Shown piece after piece: positions 17,257 through 25,750 of a stretch of 64,000 bases of DNA (within the stretch, counting starts at the first letter, position 1; every line of letters begins with the position of its first letter). The stretch covers positions 1 to 64,000 of the forward strand of contig JASBSJ010000003.1 in the NCBI GenBank assembly GCA_030148985.1, given 5' to 3'. Under the pieces are notes generated by a model, which was given only the letters and a program-made list of their open reading frames with translations, had not been told where the DNA came from and did not search any database. Position numbers and translations under genes: made by a program. The stretch is from Sphingopyxis sp. (GTDB taxonomy: Bacteria > Pseudomonadota > Alphaproteobacteria > Sphingomonadales > Sphingomonadaceae).

Positions 17257-18246
17257 ATGACACAGCAAAGCCCCGAAGCCCTGATCGATCCGAACCGCGC
17301 CCCCACGCTGGCGGGAGTCGAACGCGCGGCGGCTAAAGTCGCTGCTTTGCTTCCTCCCACGCCGCTACTGCCGCTCGACGTCGATGGCCGCACCATCTGG
17401 TGCAAGGCCGAATCGCTCCAGCCCGTCGGCGCGTTCAAGATCCGCGGCGCGTGGCACCGGCTGACCGACCTGACGGCGGAGCAGGCCGCGGCGGGAGTCG
17501 TCGGCGTGTCGAGCGGCAACCATGCGCAAGGTGTGGCCTGGGCGGCAAACCGGCTCGGCATCAAGGCGACGATCGTCATGCCCAGCAATGCCCCGGCGAT
17601 GAAGCTCGCGGCAACGCGGCGGCTCGGCGCCGAGGTCGTGCTTTATGACCGCGTTACCGAATCGCGCGATGCGGTTGCGGCAAAACTGCTCGAAGAACGC
17701 GGCGGCACGCTCGTTCATGCCTATGGCGATCCATGGATCATCGAAGGGCAGGGAAGCGCGGGGATCGAGGCAGCGGCGCAGATGCGCGCGCGCGGGATCG
17801 ACGGCCCCGACCGGATCGTCGCCTGCTGCGGCGGCGGCGGGCTCTCGGCGGGCCTCGCGCTCGCCTGCCCCGACGCCGAGCTGATCGCGGTCGAACCCGA
17901 GGGCTGGGACGATGTGACGCGCAGCCTGGCCGCGGGCGAGATATTGAGCGTCGAGGATCTGGCCTTTCCCACCGAATGCGACGCGCTGCAAACGCCCGAG
18001 ACGCGGCCGATCAACTTTGCGGTACTCCAGGCGCGCGGCGTGCGCGGGGTCGTCGTGACGCGCAACGAAGTGCGCGATGCGATGCGCCTTGCCTTCGAGA
18101 AGCTGCATCTTGTCATCGAACCCGGCGGTGCGGCGGCGCTGGCGGCAGTGCTGGCGGGCAAGGTGACGCCGACCGACGCGACGCTCGTTACCCTGTCGGG
18201 CGGCAATGTCGATCCGCTGAAATTCGCCGAAATCATCAGCGAATAG
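17257..18246 (+). CDS. Threonine/serine dehydratase, fold-II PLP enzyme
   Basis: A 329-residue PLP enzyme. The cofactor lysine is in PVGAFKIRGA near residue 60; SSGNHAQGVAWA, CGGGGLSAGLA and the C-terminal LSGGNVD are the conserved phosphate- and pyridine-binding motifs. There is no C-terminal ACT regulatory domain, which points to a catabolic threonine/serine dehydratase, serine racemase or hydroxyaspartate ammonia-lyase over feedback-inhibited biosynthetic IlvA. It is divergent from the carboxynorspermidine dehydrogenase gene with a 65-bp shared promoter region. Confidence 0.88.
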   Translation: MTQQSPEALIDPNRAPTLAGVERAAAKVAALLPPTPLLPLDVDGRTIWCKAESLQPVGAFKIRGAWHRLTDLTAEQAAAGVVGVSSGNHAQGVAWAANRLGIKATIVMPSNAPAMKLAATRRLGAEVVLYDRVTESRDAVAAKLLEERGGTLVHAYGDPWIIEGQGSAGIEAAAQMRARGIDGPDRIVACCGGGGLSAGLALACPDAELIAVEPEGWDDVTRSLAAGEILSVEDLAFPTECDALQTPETRPINFAVLQARGVRGVVVTRNEVRDAMRLAFEKLHLVIEPGGAAALAAVLAGKVTPTDATLVTLSGGNVDPLKFAEIISE

Positions 18247-18292
18247 GAAACTTCGCGCGCATCGGGCGTTTGCGTGACAAAGGAGAGAGACG

Positions 18293-18727
18293 ATGCACAA
18301 GAGTCTGACGATGGCTGCGGCGGCTGCCGCGATCCTGCTTACCGGCTGCGAAAAGGCCGAGGCACCGGCGCCCGCCGAAACGACCACGACCGAAACGGTG
18401 CCGGTCGAGACGGTTCCGGCCGAGGGAGCCGACGCAACCGCACCGCACCGCTTTGCCAGCTGGACCGGCAAGTGGACCGGCGTCGAGGGCATGTATGCGA
18501 CGATCACGCCTGCGGAACCCGGTCAATACAAGCTGGAAATGCAGTCGGACCTCGACACCAGGGGCACTTATGACGGCGCCGACAGCGAGCATGGGATCCA
18601 ATTTACGCGCGGCGGTGAAGACCTGACTCTGCGCCGTGCCAGCGGCGACGAGACGGGGCTCAAATATCTCGCGGGCAAGACCGAATGCCTGATGGTCAAG
18701 CCGGGCGAGGGCTATTGCCGGGATTAA
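18293..18727 (+). CDS. Predicted lipoprotein, function unknown
   Basis: A 144-residue protein with a lipoprotein signal (MHKSLTMAAAAAAILLTGC, lipobox LLTGC). A threonine- and proline-rich linker of about 30 residues follows. The remainder, from WTGKWTGVEGMYATITP, has alternating Gly/Trp/Tyr typical of small beta-barrel or lipocalin-like domains, with a cysteine near the end that may pair with one at the penultimate region. ATG is preceded by GGAGAG. No family is recognised. It lies 46 bp after the dehydratase gene and may be its operon partner. Confidence 0.75.
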   Translation: MHKSLTMAAAAAAILLTGCEKAEAPAPAETTTTETVPVETVPAEGADATAPHRFASWTGKWTGVEGMYATITPAEPGQYKLEMQSDLDTRGTYDGADSEHGIQFTRGGEDLTLRRASGDETGLKYLAGKTECLMVKPGEGYCRD

Positions 18728-18736
18728 AGGCCTACC

Positions 18737-18775
18737 GATGATCCTCCCCATCGCTTTGCGACAGGAAGGATCATC
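18737..18775. repeat. Hairpin repeat, family C short unit
   Basis: GATGATCCT pairs with AGGATCATC around CCCCATCGCTTTGCGACAGG. The same core, ATCCTCCCCATCGCT..GCGACAGG, recurs at about 45652-45673 and inverted at 39386-39412. It lies 9 bp after the lipoprotein stop and just upstream of the btaA Pho-box-like array, so it probably separates the two transcripts. Confidence 0.7.
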
Positions 18776-18786
18776 ATTTGTCGCTT

Positions 18787-18815
18787 CTGTCGCCGATTTG
18801 TCATCGAACCGTCGC
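18787..18815 (+). promoter_or_regulatory. Pho-box-like triple direct repeat upstream of btaA
   Basis: Three heptamers, CTGTCGC, TTGTCAT and CCGTCGC, are each separated by exactly 4 bp (11-bp period). This is the arrangement of PhoB boxes, where CTGTCAT units repeat every 11 bp. The array ends 63 bp before the btaA ATG. PhoB control of btaAB is established in Sinorhizobium; here it is inference from spacing and sequence. Confidence 0.65.
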
Positions 18816-18878
18816 GGGAATCGCAACAAAGCGTGCCATGCGCAGCCCCGGAAACATCCGTTCCGGGAGTCGCGTTAC

Positions 18879-20105
18879 ATGGCCAGCCAGCCCAACACAA
18901 AAATCGCCGCCGCGGTCGTCCGCACCGATGCGGAGCAGAAGCAACGCCTGCTCGACCGCGCCTTTGCGCTCGCGTTCAAGGGCCTTGTCTATGCGCAGAT
19001 ATGGGAAGACCCCGTCGTCGATATGGAGGCGCTGGCGATCGAGCCCGGCAACCGCATCGCGACAATCGCGAGCGGCGGCTGCAACGTCTTTTCCTACCTG
19101 ACCGCCGACCCCGCGGAGATCGTCGCGGTCGACCTCAACACTGCGCATGTCGCGCTCAATCATCTCAAGCGCGTCGCGATCGAGCGGCTCCCCGATTATC
19201 TGAGCTTCCGCCGCTTCTTCGCGGATGCCGACAGCGCGGCGAACATCGCCGACTATCGCGCCTTCGTGCGCCCGCACCTCGACGAAACGAGCCGCCGCTA
19301 TTGGGAGGGCCGCGATCTGGTGGGGCGCCGCCGCATCAACGGTTTCGCGCACGGGCTCTACAAGCGCGGCCTGCTCGGCAATTTCATCGGTCTTGCGCAT
19401 CTGGTCGCGCGGATGCACCGCGTCGATCCGCGCCAGTTCCTCGAAGCCCAGAGCATCGAGGAACAGCGCGCGATTTTCGACGCCAAATTCGCTCCCTTCT
19501 TTGACCGCAAGTTCATCCGCTGGGTCACCGACCAGCGCTCGTCGCTCTTCGGCCTCGGCATCCCGCCCGCGCAATATGATGCGCTGGCGGGCGGCAAACC
19601 GATGGCAGATGTGCTGCGCGCGCGGCTCGAAAAGCTGGCGTGCGACTTCCCGCTCAAGGACAATTATTTCGCGTGGCAGGCGTTCGGGCGCGGCTATGGC
19701 AAGGGCGTCACTGTGCCGCTGCCGCCCTATCTGCAGGCGGACAATTATGCCGCGGTCAAGGCGCGCGCCGGGCGGGTGACGATGCTCCACGCGAACATGA
19801 CCGACATGCTCGCCGCCGCCGACGCCGCCAGCTTCGATCGCTATATCTTCCTCGACGCGCAGGACTGGATGAGCGATGCGCAGCTGACTGCGCTGTGGGC
19901 CGAGGTCACGCGCACCGCGCGGTCCGGCGCGCGCGTGCTGTTCCGCACCGCCGCCGAACCGACACTGCTGCCGGGGCGGCTCCCCGCCGACCTGCTGAGC
20001 CGCTGGGAGCATCGCGAGGATGCCTCGCGCGACTATACGCGCCGCGACCGCTCGGCGATCTATGGCGGCGTCCATCTCTATGTACTGAAGGGCGCGGGTG
20101 CATGA
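18879..20105 (+). CDS. btaA: BtaA: SAM:diacylglycerol 3-amino-3-carboxypropyltransferase (DUF3419)
   Basis: Transfers the 3-amino-3-carboxypropyl group from S-adenosylmethionine to diacylglycerol to make diacylglycerylhomoserine, first step to the phosphorus-free betaine lipid DGTS. The 408-residue protein shows the family pattern: YAQIWEDPVVDMEAL near residue 45, the SAM-site stretch IASGGCNVFSYLT and VDLNTAHVALNHLKR, and FLDAQDWMSD near residue 325. The track start (18738) is in the repeat region; I chose the ATG at 18879, where homology begins. It overlaps btaB by 4 bp, the gene for the second step, and a Pho-box-like array lies upstream. Confidence 0.93.
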   Translation: MASQPNTKIAAAVVRTDAEQKQRLLDRAFALAFKGLVYAQIWEDPVVDMEALAIEPGNRIATIASGGCNVFSYLTADPAEIVAVDLNTAHVALNHLKRVAIERLPDYLSFRRFFADADSAANIADYRAFVRPHLDETSRRYWEGRDLVGRRRINGFAHGLYKRGLLGNFIGLAHLVARMHRVDPRQFLEAQSIEEQRAIFDAKFAPFFDRKFIRWVTDQRSSLFGLGIPPAQYDALAGGKPMADVLRARLEKLACDFPLKDNYFAWQAFGRGYGKGVTVPLPPYLQADNYAAVKARAGRVTMLHANMTDMLAAADAASFDRYIFLDAQDWMSDAQLTALWAEVTRTARSGARVLFRTAAEPTLLPGRLPADLLSRWEHREDASRDYTRRDRSAIYGGVHLYVLKGAGA

Positions 20106-20743
20106 CGGCGGCGCATGGCGAGTTGATGGACCGCGTCTATCGCACGCAGCGGCACATCTATGACCTGACGCGCAAATATTACCTGCTCGGCCGCGACGGG
20201 CTGATCGCCGAGCTGGCGCCGCCGCGCGGCGGCTCGGTGCTCGAGATCGGCTGCGGCACGGGGCGCAATCTGATTGCGGTCGGCAAGGCGTGGCCGGAGG
20301 CCCAATTGTTCGGCGTCGATATTTCGGACGCGATGCTGGCGACGGCGCGGACGTCGCTCGGCAGGGCGGGCATCGACGCGGTGCTGGCGCGCGGCGATGC
20401 CTGCGATTTCGATCCGCAGGCGCTGTTCGGCCGCGCGACCTTCGACCGGGTGTTCATCAGCTATGCGCTGTCGATGATTCCCGACTGGAAGGCGGCGCTC
20501 GTCCATGCCGCAAGCTGCGTCGCGCCGGGCGGGCGGCTGGAGGTCGTCGATTTCGGGCAGCAGGACCGCCTGCCGCGCGTCTGGCGCCGCACGCTGTTCG
20601 GCTGGCTTGCGCAATTCCACGTCGCCCCGCGCGCCGAGCTGGCGCCGATGATCGCGGGGCTCGCCAAGGAAACGGGCAGCGCGGGGCATTGCCGCAGCCT
20701 CTATCGCGGTTACGCGATCCGCGGCGGCATCGCGCGCGCCTGA
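20102..20743 (+). CDS. btaB: BtaB: diacylglycerylhomoserine N-methyltransferase
   Basis: A 213-residue class I SAM methyltransferase expected to trimethylate diacylglycerylhomoserine to DGTS. The SAM motif I is VLEIGCGTGRNL near residue 42, the acidic loop is FGVDISDAML and motif IV region is FDRVFISYALSMIPDWK. The start is the ATG at 20102 inside the btaA stop (ATGA); the ORF track lists this frame only as part of a longer read-through ORF (19640-20743). Adjacent position and coupling to btaA support the assignment over other small methyltransferases. Confidence 0.92.
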   Translation: MTAAHGELMDRVYRTQRHIYDLTRKYYLLGRDGLIAELAPPRGGSVLEIGCGTGRNLIAVGKAWPEAQLFGVDISDAMLATARTSLGRAGIDAVLARGDACDFDPQALFGRATFDRVFISYALSMIPDWKAALVHAASCVAPGGRLEVVDFGQQDRLPRVWRRTLFGWLAQFHVAPRAELAPMIAGLAKETGSAGHCRSLYRGYAIRGGIARA

Positions 20744-20754
20744 AGCCCGCGCGA

Positions 20755-22020
20755 TCAGCGCGCAGGGCGCGTTGCCGTGAAGGCAAAGGCGACATCGACG
20801 CTCGCCGCAATCGCGTCGGTCGCGGCCCATTCGCCCTGACCGACCCCGAACGCCGTGCGGTCGATCCGCGCGGTGCCATTGACGCGCGCGCGGTCACCTT
20901 CGATCCGGAGCGTGAAGCGCAGCGTCGCCGGTTTGCTGGCGCCGCGCAGCGCAAGCGTCCCGCGCGCCTCATAGCGTTCACCGCCCAGGTGCCGGACGTC
21001 GCGCGCGGTGAAGGTTGCGCTGGGGTGCGCGGCGGTGTCGAAGAAATCGCTGCCTTTCAGCGAATCGTCGCGCTGACCGTCGCCGGTGTCGGCCGAGGCG
21101 AGATCGATCGTCACCTTGATGCGCGACCCCGCGAGCTGATCGGGGCTGAATCGGATGTCGGCGCGCCAGCGATCGAAACGCCCCTCGACCGCCTCGCCAT
21201 TCCAGCGCGCGGTGAAGCCCAGGCGCCCGCCCGGCGCCACCGTCCAGTCGGCGAGCGGTTCTGCCGTCTCCTCGGGCTCGGCGGCGGGATCGTTGTCAGG
21301 GGCTTCGTTCGCTTCCGTCTTTTCGACCTCGACCGGCGCGGGAGGTGCGACGGGCGCGGCCTGTGCTGCATTGGACATGACCGATTCGGCGGGCGCGGCC
21401 CGCTCGCGATCGGGGTAGACGCTTGAGCCCACAGCAAAGGCGCCGCCGACGAGCGCCAACGCGATCAAGGCGGCGCCGACGGCCTTGCCGCGCGCCGAGG
21501 GAATCACGCGCTGAAGCTCGGGCTTGCCGAGCAGCCACTGGTGGCGGAGCGCGCCCGCGACGTGCAGCACGAAAAGCCCGATCGCCAGCCACGCCATTAT
21601 CTCGTGGATTTCCTCTGCCGGTTCGTGCCAACCGCGGCCGACGGGGAGGTGCGGCCAGGGCACAATACCGAACAGCAAGGTCGGCACCTGAACCTTCGCC
21701 GTCGATACGAGCAACCAGCCGGTGATCGGGCCAAGGATCATCACCACATAGAACAGGCTATGGACCGTTCCCGCGAGCGCGCGCGTCCACGCCGGGCCGT
21801 CGGACGCGGGCGGGCGCTGCATGAAGAAGCGCGCGGCGAGGCGGGCGAGGCTGAGCAGCAGGATCGCGATGCCGACCGATTTGTGGAGCTGGAACCGCTG
21901 AAACAGCTCGGGACTGTTATTGCCCTCGAGCGCCCAACCGAGCGCGATCTGAAAGGCGAGGAGCAGCGCGATCAGCCAGTGGAGCGTGATCGCCGTATAG
22001 CTATAGCGTTGAACGGCCAT
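20755..22020 (-). CDS. Cytochrome b561 - YceI domain fusion protein
   Basis: A 421-residue two-domain envelope protein. Residues 1-200 form a four-helix diheme cytochrome b561 with histidines in ITLHWLIALLL, FQLHKSVGIAI, HSLFYVVMILGPITGW and HEIMAWLAIGLFVLHVAGALRH. After a transmembrane segment (VGAALIALALVGGAFAVG) comes a long Ala/Pro/Glu linker. The last ~170 residues form a YceI-like lipocalin domain (LGFTARWNGEAVEGRFDRW; LKGSDFFDTAAHPSATF). YceI proteins bind isoprenoid quinones, so the fusion may pass electrons between a bound quinone and the heme. It is convergent with btaB, 11 bp apart. Confidence 0.88.
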   Translation of the reverse strand: MAVQRYSYTAITLHWLIALLLAFQIALGWALEGNNSPELFQRFQLHKSVGIAILLLSLARLAARFFMQRPPASDGPAWTRALAGTVHSLFYVVMILGPITGWLLVSTAKVQVPTLLFGIVPWPHLPVGRGWHEPAEEIHEIMAWLAIGLFVLHVAGALRHQWLLGKPELQRVIPSARGKAVGAALIALALVGGAFAVGSSVYPDRERAAPAESVMSNAAQAAPVAPPAPVEVEKTEANEAPDNDPAAEPEETAEPLADWTVAPGGRLGFTARWNGEAVEGRFDRWRADIRFSPDQLAGSRIKVTIDLASADTGDGQRDDSLKGSDFFDTAAHPSATFTARDVRHLGGERYEARGTLALRGASKPATLRFTLRIEGDRARVNGTARIDRTAFGVGQGEWAATDAIAASVDVAFAFTATRPAR

Positions 22021-22077
22021 ATAAATCCCTTTGCACCACGTGAACGGGAACCGGCGAGCACATCGTGCCCGTCGGGA

Positions 22078-22767
22078 TCAATCGTCGAAACCGACGAACC
22101 GCACCGCCTCTTCGACGCTTTTGCGGTTCGATACCACCGCATTCGCGGGAAAATCGGCGTCGGGCCAGCCCATCGCGACGCAGATCATGATGACCTGATC
22201 GTCGGGGATGCGCGCATGTTCGCGCACCACCGGGCTTTGCATGATCCCCTGGCTGTTGATGACGCAGCCGAGCCCGCGCGACCAGGCGGCATTGACCAGC
22301 GCGTTGGTGACCGCGCCGCAGTCGAACGGCGCGATGTCGCTGCCCAGCAGCACGCGGTCATAGGTAACGACGATGCTGACCGGCGCGTCGAACTGGCGAA
22401 AGCCGCGCAGTACCCAGTCCTGCCGCGCGTCCTTGTCGTCGCGTTCGATGCCCATCGCACCGAATAGCTGCTTGGCGATCTCCACCTGTCGGCCCCGATG
22501 TTCGTCGGGCACCTTGTCGAACCGGCGAAACTCGCGGCTGTCGGGCGTGCCCGCAAGAATGCCCTCGGTATTGCCGCGACGGATCGCATCGAGCGGCGCG
22601 CCGGTGACGACCGAGAAGTTCCAGCATTGGTTATTGAACGACGACGGCGCGCGCATCGCCAACGCAATGATTTCGGCAATCAGCTCTTTGGGAACAGGCT
22701 TGTCAAGAAAGCCGCGGATCGAGCGGCGTCCGATGACGACCTCGTCGAAACCGAGCGCGTCTGTCAC
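22078..22767 (-). CDS. Nitroreductase-family flavoprotein
   Basis: A 229-residue FMN oxidoreductase of the NfsB/RdxA-like family: [13 protein letters not shown] at the N-terminus supplies FMN contacts, [12 protein letters not shown] near residue 40 is the conserved loop, and [13 protein letters not shown] and [16 protein letters not shown] are in the C-terminal third. These enzymes reduce nitroaromatics, quinones or flavins with NAD(P)H; the physiological substrate is not deducible. Its ATG at 22767 overlaps the hemA stop in a 4-bp ATGA, so it is translated with hemA. Confidence 0.88.
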   Translation of the reverse strand: MTDALGFDEVVIGRRSIRGFLDKPVPKELIAEIIALAMRAPSSFNNQCWNFSVVTGAPLDAIRRGNTEGILAGTPDSREFRRFDKVPDEHRGRQVEIAKQLFGAMGIERDDKDARQDWVLRGFRQFDAPVSIVVTYDRVLLGSDIAPFDCGAVTNALVNAAWSRGLGCVINSQGIMQSPVVREHARIPDDQVIMICVAMGWPDADFPANAVVSNRKSVEEAVRFVGFDD

Positions 22768-23984
22768 GCCGCCTTCTGGAGCTGCAATTCCAGCCGGTCC
22801 CAGATTTCGACGAGCGCGCTCGTCAGTTCGCGCATCATCGCTTCGTCATGCGCGGGGCCGGGGGTGAAGCGCAGGCGTTCGGTGCCGCGCGGCACGGTCG
22901 GGAAATTGATCGGCTGCACATAGACGCCATATTCGGCGAGCAATATGTCGCTGATCTTCTTGGCGCGCACCGGATCGCCGACCATCAGCGGGACGATATG
23001 CGTCGTCGAATCCATCACCGGCAGCCCGGCGTCGCGGAAACACTGCTTGAGGTATGCGGCCGCCGCCTGCTGCGCCTCGCGCTCGACGCTCGATGCCTTG
23101 AGGTGCCGCACGCTTGCCAGCACCCCAGCGACGAGCACCGGCGACAGGCTGGTCGTGAAGATAAAGCCCGGCGCATAGGAGCGGATCACGTCGATGATAT
23201 TCTTGTCGGCGGCGATATAGCCACCCATCACGCCGAACGCCTTGCCCAGCGTGCCTTCGATGATCGTCACGCGGTCCGCTGCCTCGTCGCGGTCGGTGAT
23301 GCCGCCGCCGCGCGGGCCGTACATGCCGACGGCGTGAACTTCGTCGCAATAGGTAAGCGCGTTATATTTTTCGGCGAGGTCGCAGATCGCATGGATCGGG
23401 GCGACGTCGCCATCCATCGAATAGACGCTTTCGAACGCGATCAGCTTGGCGGCTTCGGGGTCGTCCTCGGCCATCAATTCTTCGAGATGGGCCAGGTCGT
23501 TGTGGCGCCACACGCGCTTTTCGCAGCCCGAGTTGCGGATGCCCGCGATCATCGAGGCGTGGTTCAATTCGTCCGAATAGATGATGCAATTGGGGAGCAG
23601 CTTGCCGAGCGTGCCGAGCGTCGCTTCGTTCGAGATATAGCCCGAGGTGAAGAGCAGCGCGCCTTCCTTGCCGTGCAGGTCGGCCAGCTCGGCCTCAAGG
23701 TCGATGTGATAATGGGTGTTGCCGCCGATGTTGCGCGTCCCGCCCGATCCCGCGCCGACATCGTGCAGCGCCGCTTCCATCGCTTCGACCACCTTGGGGT
23801 GCTGGCCCATCGCGAGATAATCGTTCGAACACCAGACGGTGATCGGCTTCGGCCCATTGTGCCCGGCAAAGCAGCGCGCATTGGGATATGCCCCCTTGTT
23901 GCGCAAAATGTCGATGAAGACGCGGTAGCGCCCTTCTTCGTGCAGCCGGTCGATCGCGCGAGCGAAAATGTCGTTGTAATTCAC
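22764..23984 (-). CDS. hemA: 5-aminolevulinate synthase HemA
   Basis: Condenses glycine and succinyl-CoA to 5-aminolevulinate, the committed step of heme synthesis by the C4 (Shemin) route typical of Alphaproteobacteria. The 406-residue fold-I PLP enzyme shows [15 protein letters not shown] near residue 50, [26 protein letters not shown] near residue 215 and the cofactor lysine in [16 protein letters not shown] near residue 245. The ATG at 23984 is followed by [14 protein letters not shown], the usual ALAS start. It precedes the nitroreductase with a 4-bp overlap. A 13-bp palindrome lies about 120 bp upstream. Confidence 0.97.
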   Translation of the reverse strand: MNYNDIFARAIDRLHEEGRYRVFIDILRNKGAYPNARCFAGHNGPKPITVWCSNDYLAMGQHPKVVEAMEAALHDVGAGSGGTRNIGGNTHYHIDLEAELADLHGKEGALLFTSGYISNEATLGTLGKLLPNCIIYSDELNHASMIAGIRNSGCEKRVWRHNDLAHLEELMAEDDPEAAKLIAFESVYSMDGDVAPIHAICDLAEKYNALTYCDEVHAVGMYGPRGGGITDRDEAADRVTIIEGTLGKAFGVMGGYIAADKNIIDVIRSYAPGFIFTTSLSPVLVAGVLASVRHLKASSVEREAQQAAAAYLKQCFRDAGLPVMDSTTHIVPLMVGDPVRAKKISDILLAEYGVYVQPINFPTVPRGTERLRFTPGPAHDEAMMRELTSALVEIWDRLELQLQKAA

Positions 23985-24105
23985 GTTTCAGCCCCGCAGT
24001 CAGGTGCCAGTCAAGCTCTGGTCGCCGCACCCCAGGCGGCTGTTAACATGCGGGCCAATAACGCCGGAAGGCGCCAAAGGCCAGTGCGAACGATTCGCAG
24101 TTTTG

Positions 24106-24118
24106 GGACAAATTGTCC
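24106..24118. promoter_or_regulatory. Perfect 13-bp palindrome upstream of hemA
   Basis: GGACAA-A-TTGTCC is a perfect inverted repeat located 122-134 bp upstream of the hemA start and 3 bp after the murI stop. It does not match the FNR (TTGAT-N4-ATCAA) consensus. It could be an operator for hemA or part of the 3' end of murI; no regulator is assigned. Confidence 0.35.
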
Positions 24119-24120
24119 GA

Positions 24121-24927
24121 TCAGATCGTCTCGATCGATCCGATGCCATAGGGTGCGAGCGCAGCAAGCGGCGGCGGCAAACGGTCGTCGCTGCACGTGA
24201 AGACCGCGATGCCGGGCGCCGCTGTTGCGGGCCAGCGCTGCCCTTCGGTCAGATGCGCGATGCGCCGTGCGATGCCCTCCGCGCCGTCGATCAGCGCGAC
24301 GCCGGGGCCGAAACCCGCCTGCAATTCGTCCTTGAGCAACGGGAAATGGGTGCAGGCCAGCACCACGACGTCGATTGCCTCGCCCCCCGGCTGATCGCGA
24401 AGCCCCGCGACCGCGCGCGCAATCACCTCCGGATCGATCGCCTCGCCGCGCAGCTTGGCCTCGGCGCCGGTGACGAGGCCGGGGCTGCCGTGGCGCAGCA
24501 CCGTCTTGCCGCCCGCGAAACGCGCGCTCAGATCGTCGACATAGGGCTGGCGCACCGTCGCCTCGGTGCCGAGCACGCCGATCACGCCGCTTTTCGTCAT
24601 TTCGGCGGCGGGCTTGATCGCGGGGACGGTGCCGACGATCGGCAGGTCGAGCGCGGCGCGGACATGGCCGAGCGCGATCGTCGAGGCGGTGTTGCACGCG
24701 ATGACCGCGAGCCGCGGCTGATACCGCTCGACGAGCCGCCCCAGCAGCGCCGGCACGCGCGCGGCCAGTTCCTCGTCGCTTTTCTTGCCATAGGGCAGGC
24801 CGGCATAGTCGGCGGCGTAGACGATCGGCGCAGTCGGCAACAGCGCGCGCGTCGGGCCAAGCACGGTGAGCCCGCCGAGACCGCTGTCGAAGAAAAGGAT
24901 GGGCGCGTCGGGGGCGGGCGGGTGCAT
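24121..24927 (-). CDS. murI: Glutamate racemase MurI
   Basis: Interconverts L- and D-glutamate to supply peptidoglycan precursor synthesis. The 268-residue sequence has the N-terminal FFDSGLGGLTVLG, YAADYAGLPYGKKSDEEL, the first catalytic cysteine in VIACNTASTIAL near residue 82 and the second in VLACTHFPLLKDEL near residue 190. The start is the ATG at 24927; homology to MurI begins after about 8 residues. It is transcribed toward hemA, with 136 bp between them. Family A repeat copy 2 lies upstream. Confidence 0.95.
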   Translation of the reverse strand: MHPPAPDAPILFFDSGLGGLTVLGPTRALLPTAPIVYAADYAGLPYGKKSDEELAARVPALLGRLVERYQPRLAVIACNTASTIALGHVRAALDLPIVGTVPAIKPAAEMTKSGVIGVLGTEATVRQPYVDDLSARFAGGKTVLRHGSPGLVTGAEAKLRGEAIDPEVIARAVAGLRDQPGGEAIDVVVLACTHFPLLKDELQAGFGPGVALIDGAEGIARRIAHLTEGQRWPATAAPGIAVFTCSDDRLPPPLAALAPYGIGSIETI

Positions 24928-24965
24928 GGCGCGGCGTTAGCAGGAGCATAGGCGCGGCTCAACAC

Positions 24966-25055
24966 CGTCGCCCCCGCGCAGGTGGGGGCCGCAATCGGCC
25001 TTTTCCTGCGTCGCTGCGTAAACCGCCGACGGCCCCCGCCTGCGCGGGGGCGACG
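24966..25055. repeat. Extragenic palindromic repeat, family A (copy 2)
   Basis: About 90 bp ending in inverted CGTCGCCCCCGCGCAGG... and ...CCTGCGCGGGGGCGACG arms, each also able to fold alone; the shared internal CCGCAATCGGCCTT matches copy 1. It lies between the divergent murI and plsY genes. Confidence 0.8.
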
Positions 25056-25147
25056 ATTTTGTCCATTTCGGCAATGGCCCGGCCCGAATCCGTTGATTGC
25101 GCCCGCCAACCCCGCCAAAAGGGAAGGCGAACGAAGCGGGGAGTGTG

Positions 25148-25750
25148 ATGACCATCTATCTGTTGATCGCCGGGGGTTATCTGCTCGGCTCCATTCCCTT
25201 CGGCGTCCTGTTGGCGCGCGCGTTTGGCGCGGGCGATCTGCGGCAGATCGGGTCGGGCAATATCGGCGCGACCAATGTGCTGCGCACCGGACGCAAGGGG
25301 TTGGCGGCGGCGACCCTGCTGCTCGACGGTGCCAAGGGGGCTGCCGCCGTGCTGCTCGCGCGCCACTTCGTCCCCGAACTCGGCGACCATGCTGCGATGA
25401 TCGCGGGCGCCGCGGCGATGATCGGCCATTGTTATCCCGTGTGGCTCAGTTTTCGCGGCGGCAAAGGCGTGGCAACCTTGCTCGGCCTCGCGCTCGCGCT
25501 CGCCTGGCCTATCGGCCTTGTCTTTGCGGCGGTGTGGCTCGGTACGGTGCTGTTGCTCCGCATCTCGTCGCTCGGCGGGATGCTGGGCGCGGTATCGGCG
25601 CCAGTCGCGGCGTTTGCCCTTGGTTACCCCGTCTATGCCGTGGGTCTCGCCGGCCTCGCAGTGATCGTGCTGTGGCGACACCGCGAGAATATCGCCCGGC
25701 TGCGCGCCGGAACCGAACCGCGCGTCGGCGCCGCGAAAGAGCGCGCGTGA
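25148..25750 (+). CDS. plsY: Acyl-phosphate:glycerol-3-phosphate acyltransferase PlsY
   Basis: Integral membrane acyltransferase that makes lysophosphatidic acid from acyl-phosphate and glycerol-3-phosphate, the first step of phospholipid synthesis. The 200-residue protein shows all three PlsY motifs: GSIPFGVLLAR, RQIGSGNIGATNVLRTGRKG and GHCYPVWLSFRGGKGVAT. At least five hydrophobic helices are visible. I chose the ATG at 25148 because it gives the family's usual N-terminus; the track ORF begins 51 bp earlier in the intergenic region. It overlaps dprA by 4 bp (GTGA). Confidence 0.96.
   Translation: MTIYLLIAGGYLLGSIPFGVLLARAFGAGDLRQIGSGNIGATNVLRTGRKGLAAATLLLDGAKGAAAVLLARHFVPELGDHAAMIAGAAAMIGHCYPVWLSFRGGKGVATLLGLALALAWPIGLVFAAVWLGTVLLLRISSLGGMLGAVSAPVAAFALGYPVYAVGLAGLAVIVLWRHRENIARLRAGTEPRVGAAKERA

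Noticed and set aside
16031-17260. 409-residue plus-strand ORF opposite the carboxynorspermidine dehydrogenase
   Set aside because: Antisense shadow; low-complexity Arg/His/Asp sequence and no family motif.
18838-18878. Earlier start for btaA in the track (18738)
   Set aside because: The extra N-terminal residues are encoded by the palindromic repeat and the Pho-box-like array and have no homology; the ATG at 18879 fits the family length.
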